A stretch of DNA of 64,000 nucleotides, taken from Channallabes apus (Eukaryota; Chordata; Actinopteri; Siluriformes; Clariidae). This document shows positions 58,819 to 64,000 of the stretch, one piece after another. Under the pieces are notes generated by a model. That model did not search any database. It was given only the letters and a program-made list of their open reading frames with translations, and was not told the origin of the DNA. Numbering within the stretch: the stretch's first letter is position 1; each line of letters starts with the position of its first letter. The stretch spans positions 6,807,203-6,871,202 of the forward strand of contig CM060131.1 of the NCBI GenBank assembly GCA_030522415.1, in the 5' to 3' direction. Made by a program: the position numbers and the translations under genes.

Positions 58819-59344
58819 ATTTTCCTCTTTAAAATATGCGCACGGTTTAGTGAAAGCGCTAATAGCTAATGTACCGGCATTTTTCGTTGTAATCGAGTCT
58901 TTGTAATTTTTACCAACCTGTCTGACCTCGGTTACAAAGCTGACCCTGGCCTTTCCTTCCCTTTTTTGTTTGGGTCCTTGAAGGGATGTGTGACCGTGTC
59001 TCTTATCGCTGGTCATGGCGTCCAGGTCAGCGAAGAGCGGGTTGGAGTACAGTCTAGCTTGTAGATCGATGAAGTCCACCAGCTGGGCGAACTTGGCTCT
59101 TTCCTTGTAGTGATCGTAGTGCTGGCGTGCGTGGAACTTCCACCTGTCGAGCAGCTTGTAGGGCAGTTTCGCAAGAATGGTGTTCAAACACTCGCTGCTG
59201 TTCAACTCGTCCATGGATTCACAGTTTGCCATGACGTTTCGGCAACTTGTCAAGAACGAGGAGAGGGCACTTAGTGCCCTTCCGTCGTCTGACTTTATTT
59301 TCGTTCTCCGCAGTTTTGACGTCGAAGCGCTCTTAACTTGGCAT
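58819..59344 (-). pseudogene. BEL gag, upstream half
   Basis: The frame from 59,253 contains LAKLPYKLLDRWKFHA and FAQLVDFIDLQARLYSNPLF, typical of the DUF1759-type gag of BEL/Pao. Beyond 59,253 the reading continues with breaks to 59,344, where gypsy sequence begins. The 3' half follows across the Tc1 at 56,850. Confidence 0.82.
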
Positions 59345-61124
59345 CATCGGAGAAGTGGTGAAGGGTTTAAGCTGTGAGGTGTGGAAGACTGGGTGAATTC
59401 GGAGCGCCGCAGGCAGCTGGAGCTGATAGGTGACAGGGTTGATGCGGAGTGTAATACGGTAAGGGCCAATGAATCTGGGTGAGGGCTTTTTTGATTCTGT
59501 GTGGAGGTGTAGATTCTTTGTGGACAGCCATACTTTGTCACCTACGTTGTACAGTCCCGGTGGGTGTCGACGGCAGTTGCATGTTGGGCAGTGTATCGGG
59601 TGTTAGCTCTCCGGATGGCTTGGTTAGCTTGTCTCCACAGCTGCCGACACCTGTGACCCAACTGTTGGGCCGACGGTACATTAACCTCCAGTTCTTGATG
59701 TTCGAACATCTAAGGCTGGAAACCGTGGCATACCTCAAATGGACTGAGATTGGTGGCGGATGACAAGGTTATGAGATAGCTCAGCCCATAGGAGGTAGCG
59801 GGCCCAGGAGCGCTGACGATCGGCGACAAAACATCTTAGGTAGCGCTCCAGTTGTTGATTGGTTCGCTCCGTCTGACCGTTAGTCTGAGGGTGATATCCG
59901 GATGACAGACTGCAGGTGGAATTGATCAGATGGCAGAAGGCCTTCCAGAACTGGGCAGTGAACTGCGGCCCCCTGTCCGAGACGATGTCTTTTGGGAACC
60001 CATGCAGGCGGACTACATGCTCTAGAATCAGCTCGGCTGTGTCTTTAGCTGACGGGAGTCCGGCGAGAGCCACCAGATGCACGGCCTTGGAGAACCGATC
60101 CACGATGGTCATGATGATTGTCTTCTCCTCTGAGGCTGGCAGGCCCGTGATGAAAGCGACGGCAATGTGCGTCCAGGGCCGGCGAGGAACCGGGAGTGGC
60201 TGGAGCTCTCCTGGTGTTGGCTGATTGGTGGTTTTTGCCCTGGCGCACACTGGGCATGCCTGGACGAACCCGTCGACATCCTGGGTGATGGATGGCCACC
60301 AGAAGGCGCGCCGGACGAACTGGAGAGTGCGACTAGTACCGGGGTGTCCAGAGACAGGCGATGAGTGACCCCATTCCATGACGTCGCTCCTAATGGTGTA
60401 AGGCACGTAGAGTCGTCCAGGCAGCGCACCTGCCGGTTCGGTCTCCGTAGCCTGTGCTTGGCGAACTCTCATTTCCAGGTCCCAACAGAGAGGTGCCAGA
60501 ATTTTTGATGGTGGGAGGACAGGCGCGGGTCCCGCCCAGGGGGCATCCCCTTAATGCTGTCTTGATAGAGCATCAGCCTTGGCGTTTTTCGACCCCAGGC
60601 GGTAAGACAGATGGAAATTAAAATGTTCAAAAAATAGTGCCCACCACGCCTGCCTCGGGTTGAGTTGTCTGACGCTTTGAATGGTGATCACATTTTGGTG
60701 ATCGGTCACATTTTGGCGAGTCAGAGCGTTTAGGGGTGCTGCAACTGTACTGTAGCCCCGTATAAAGCCACGATAGAAATTCGCAAATCCGAGGAACCGT
60801 TGAAGCTGCTTAAGGGTCTTGGGTAGGGGCCAATGACGCACAGCTTCTAGTTCCTGCTGGTCCATGGACACACCCTGATGCGAGATGACAAAGCCCAGGA
60901 ACGTGGTGGAGCACTCGTGAAAAGCGCACTTGTCCAGCTTACAATACAGTTGATGGGCGAGCAGTCTCTTAAGGACCGCTCTGACATGTTGGGTGTGTTC
61001 TTCGACAGTACGTGAATAGATCAATATGTCACCTAAGTAGGCAAATCCCCACCACCCCAATATGTCCCGAAGTACCTCATTGATAAAACTTTGAAAGGCG
61101 GCGGGGGCAAATGGTATAACTAAT
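59345..61124 (-). pseudogene. Chromovirus-type pol remnant
   Basis: Related to the pol at 41,232. RT part (61,060-60,551): the active site is FAYLGD, with one catalytic Asp replaced by Gly. A deletion joins NALTRQ to a late RNase H segment. Integrase part (60,472-59,735): the first catalytic Asp is Ala (AVAFITGLP), while SDRGPQF and [10 protein letters not shown] remain. The GPY/F region follows in broken frames; the chromodomain is lost at the junction with BEL gag. The upstream end is cut by a LINE tail. Confidence 0.9.
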
Positions 61125-61421
61125 ATTCAATTCAATTCAATTCAATTCAGTTTTATTTGTATAGCGCTTTTAACAATTGACATTGTCTCAAAACAGCTTT
61201 ACACAATCAAAAGAATTATTTAAGTTTGTATGGAATGTGAATGTGTATGAATCAAAATGTTCAGATAGTCCCTGGTGAGCAAGCCCGAGGGCGACAGTGT
61301 CAAGGAAAAACTCCCTGAGATGGTAATAGGAAAAAACCTTGAGAGGAACCAGACTCAACAGGGAACCCATCCTCATCTGGGTGAAACAGATAGCAGGAAA
61401 TTATCTGAATTTATACAGTGT
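61125..61421 (-). mobile_element. 5'-truncated LINE 3' tail, second copy
   Basis: It is nearly identical to 10,991-11,285 in the same orientation, with the (TTGAA)n tail abutting gypsy RT at about 61,124. It is shorter at its 5' side. No clear TSD is seen because sequence beyond 61,421 is a different element. Confidence 0.8.
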
Positions 61422-61756
61422 TAAAGGGGACCTACGGTGCTACATGGACTTTTTCAAGCTGTTTGGACTGCATTGTGTGTTAGGAGAGTGCGTACACAAC
61501 CACTCTACAATGATAAAGAGCCGCCCAGCAATTTTCTTTTAATTTAATAATATAAGATTCCCCTTCTGAAATCAGGCCGTTTTCAAAAGCCTGTCGGTGT
61601 GAAGTCACACCGACAGAGGCCGCTCCTACTATAGTTGATTGACACTGGTGGTTTACCAAAGACCCGCCCCGAGTGAAAAAAGAGCCGTCGGCCATTGTTT
61701 TTCTACATTGGAGCAAAATGGCGCCTACATGAGTGTGTGGTGCAGTTTGTTGCTGT
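61422..61756 (+). mobile_element. Non-autonomous DNA element fragment
   Basis: It starts AAAGGGGACCTACGGTGCTA, resembling the AGGGGACCTATTATGC end of an abundant fish element. A perfect 12-bp palindrome pair (CTGTCGGTGTGA, 61,591-61,602, mirrored to 61,616) lies inside. The far end is not identified. Confidence 0.45.
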
Positions 61757-61828
61757 AGTGCGGTGGTCTAGTGGTTAGGATTCTGCGCCTTTACGTGGGA
61801 GACTTGGGTTCGATTCCTGCTCAAGGTA
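61757..61828 (+). repeat. tRNA-Glu-like sequence 1
   Basis: GGTGGTCTAGTGGTTAGGAT is a near-perfect tRNA-Glu D arm and A box; GGGTTCGATTCC is the B box. The anticodon arm is altered and acceptor pairing is poor, so it is a tRNA-derived pseudogene. Confidence 0.6.
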
Positions 61829-62232
61829 CATGCTTTTTTTGCACTACATATTTATAAAGTTTTTCTAAAGTTCGTTTAGTAACGAGGCGAGTGCGCTATG
61901 CTTCGGTAAGCTTTTCTGACACCAGGAGAGACTCAGTCAAACACACACACACACACACACACACACAATGTTTCGCGTGTATGATGTCCTATTCCCGGCA
62001 TCTATATGACTCAGTCACACACACACACACACACGTTGTCTGTCAGAAAGGTCTCTGTTTATTAACAGCAAAAGATTGGTATAAATATGTTTGACTAAAC
62101 GCCTGTGCTATAGATATATGTTACTACAAATGAACCATTGTAAATGTCCTGGTGAGACCCCGAAAAAACAATGCTTTGCGTGTATAAGGTCGCGGGTTGA
62201 ATAGCCGGCATTTCCAAGCTAGTAACCATTAA

Positions 62233-62302
62233 TCCTTTGTGGTCTAGTGGTTAGGATTCCGCGCTCTAACGCGGTAGCCCTGGGTTTGATTCCCCCTCAA
62301 GG
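62233..62302 (+). repeat. tRNA-Glu-like sequence 2
   Basis: GTGGTCTAGTGGTTAGGATT and GGGTTTGATTCC. The anticodon stem CCGCG/CGCGG encloses only six bases, so it is not a normal tRNA. Confidence 0.6.
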
Positions 62303-62702
62303 CATGTGCTTTTTGCACTACATATTTATAAAGTTTTTCTAAAAGTTCGCTTAGTAGACGAGGTGAGTGCGCAATGCTTCGGTAAGCTTTTCTGACACCA
62401 GGAGAGACTCAGTCAAACACACACACATACACAATGCTTCGCGTGTATGATGTCCTATTCCCGGCATCTATATGACTCAGTCACACACACACACACACAC
62501 ACACGTTGTCTGTCAGAAAGGTCTCTGTATATTAACAGCAAAAGATCGGTATAAATATGTTTGACTAAACGCCTGTGCTATAGACATATGTTACTACAAA
62601 TGAACCATTGTAAATGTCCAGGTGAGATCCCGAAAAAACAATGCTTCGCGTATATAAGGTCGCGGGTTGAATAGCCGGCATTTCCAAGATGGCAGCCATT
62701 AA

Positions 62703-62773
62703 TCCTTCGTGGTCTAGTGCTTATGATACGGCGCTCTCAGCGCAGCAACTCGAGTTCGATTCCCTGTCTGGGA
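62703..62773 (+). repeat. tRNA-Glu-like sequence 3
   Basis: GTGGTCTAGTGCTTATGATA with CGGCGCTCTCAG retains a CTC (Glu) anticodon and GAGTTCGATTCCC the B box. Mismatches in the anticodon and acceptor stems make function unlikely. Confidence 0.6.
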
Positions 62774-62835
62774 AGTCAAAAAAGTTTTACAACCAGATTC
62801 AAATGTAAAATTTTATATACATATATAACTATATA

Positions 62836-64000
62836 CAGATGTCGCCTTTAAGACTGCGTGTGTTTTCCCGTGGGATGCCGCAATTTAGCGCGCGGCGTGC
62901 CGCGACTTGCCGGAGGCAACATTCAGGAATTTAAAATAAATGTGTTGTGCTTCACTGAATATCCGCCAGATGGCGCATGGAAGGACTTTATCCAAAAGCC
63001 GGATCAAGTACTACAATGAATACAACGACGCGGATGAACAGTGCTGAAGCGAGCATGAATTTTATTTTGTTTTATAATAGATCTTTCATGATGAATGAGT
63101 GTATATGTGCTTCATATTATCAAACACAGGCAAAGGAGACAGAAATTATTGAGGGACTGGTCACTGAAAAAAGTAAACCTAGCTATCGTTCGTTTAATGT
63201 GTTTTTTTTCTCATTCCATTAGTTTAAAAAAATTATTTGCTCTTTTAAACTAAAGTGTCTAATTTATGCTTATGGGTGAATCTTTTTTTTTTTACTTTAG
63301 TTGAATGCTATTTACAGCAGGGAACCAAAGTGAAATATTTCATTTTGATCAAGGCACTTTTATTAGGTTGAGTGTGAATTGCGCATGCGCAGACTGTAAA
63401 CCATAGTTTTGCCGGTATAATTTTATTTCCACCTCAAACCGGAGCATGACGTTGAAACAAGTAAGGAAGGATATCAGAACCTGTATTTCAGTTACTGTTA
63501 GTTAAAGCTCCTGGTTAAACTTAAACCTAATCCATTCACAAAGGACATTTCTGCTTCAAACCAAAGTTCGCCATGTCACATGACCTCATGTGTCACATGA
63601 CCTCATGACGCAGCATTATCACGGACTGAATCACGTTCTGCTCACGGCCGTAGTTTCTCAAAGAAAACTCCTTTAAACCAGGTAAGAAAGCAAACTCATG
63701 TCATTTCTATGTTAAATGTTTCTCTTCTATGAGCAAATTCATGATTTATGTCAGGAACAACTACTTTGTAGATTGAGTTTTGTGTCTGTGTTTGCTACTG
63801 TAGCTAAAAACACCTATATTACCTACATTAGCATTAGCTAACTAACGTGGTGATTTTCAAAAACACCGGAGTTTCTACAGTAAGTCAGCGGTGCGAATAA
63901 CATGAAAATAATTATTTTTAAGTCCCGTTGGTTAACGATGTAAAAATTAATAGGAAAGTGACGTAAACACAGAACAAGCTAATTTGGAGTGCGTGCTGTT
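62836..64000 (+). mobile_element. F-family TA element, left terminus, runs off the window
   Basis: It starts CAGATGTCGCCTTTAAGAC after TA (62,834-62,835). The first 165 bp are nearly identical to the reverse of 3,620-3,798. A CTCF-like core is at 62,963-62,975. The rest shows no recognised protein. Confidence 0.6.
63370..63681 (+). promoter_or_regulatory. Possible promoter and non-coding first exon
   Basis: GTCACATGACCTCATG occurs twice in tandem (about 63,576-63,606), an E-box of the TFE/USF type. Downstream sequence ends AAACCAG at 63,681, followed by a GTAAGA donor. It may be a host first exon or another captured exon within the F element. No coding start is seen. Confidence 0.25.

Larger units (their letters stand above)
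61757..62702 (+). repeat. Tandem repeat of about 470 bp with tRNA heads
   Basis: Two units, about 61,757-62,232 and 62,233-62,702, share the CGGCATCTATATGACTCAG and GTCTCTG...TTAACAGC landmarks (62,051 versus 62,521, offset 470) and CA tracts. Each begins with a tRNA-Glu-like sequence, and a third tRNA-like copy begins at 62,703. Confidence 0.8.

Noticed and set aside
61757..62773. Functional tRNA-Glu genes
   Set aside because: Acceptor and anticodon stems are mismatched, and the anticodon loop is abnormal in two of three copies.

Overview
This window looks like a teleost fish genome, possibly an otophysan. The evidence is AT-rich DNA with long CA/GT and AT microsatellites, Tc1 elements with IR/DR ends, a sushi-type chromovirus, BEL/Pao and L2-like retroelements, a tRNA-head SINE with a GAATG tail, a piggyBac element at TTAA, and a degraded last exon of a SAMD3-like multicopy fish gene. 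I see no intact host protein-coding gene. Nearly everything is transposable-element sequence, and its order of arrival can be read from target-site duplications (TSDs) and empty sites.

Left third (1-12,060): this part holds pieces of large non-autonomous elements that end at TA dinucleotides (called F here, ends at 3,798 and 10,437). They include a perfect-tip hairpin (252-360), a repeat block R (640-3,300), a Harbinger-like insertion with TAA TSD (5,304-6,183), a captured gene exon on the minus strand (6,610-6,855) and a 2,051-bp piggyBac derivative (8,034-10,084). A minus-strand LINE with its endonuclease domain follows (about 10,845-12,060). It is interrupted by a younger 3' tail of the same family.

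Middle (12,068-49,260): a truncated BEL/Pao pol leads into a 3' LTR that was opened by a TA element (G1). G1 was opened by a second TA element (E1), and E1 by an intact Tc1, giving a four-level nest at 14,794-27,037. To the right lies a satellite of about 390-bp units that has been the landing ground for a gypsy remnant, a second G element (G2), a SINE and a BEL solo LTR. The solo LTR (36,559-48,734, TSD ATATG) holds element E2, which holds a young chromovirus (38,992-44,103). The chromovirus keeps a self-priming primer-binding site and a -1 frameshift signal.

Right third (49,261-64,000): LINE fragments are split by a third G copy (G3, 50,292-55,280). A minus-strand nest follows (gypsy containing BEL gag, Tc1 and a solo LTR, 56,344-61,124), then a LINE tail, a tandem array of tRNA-Glu-like units and another F end at 62,836.

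Family names E, F and G are mine. All three insert at TA, are several kb long without a recognisable transposase, share internal modules, carry exon-like pieces, and have CTCF-like motifs close to their ends. E and G also carry internal tRNA-like sequences. This set of modular elements is the least explained feature of the window.
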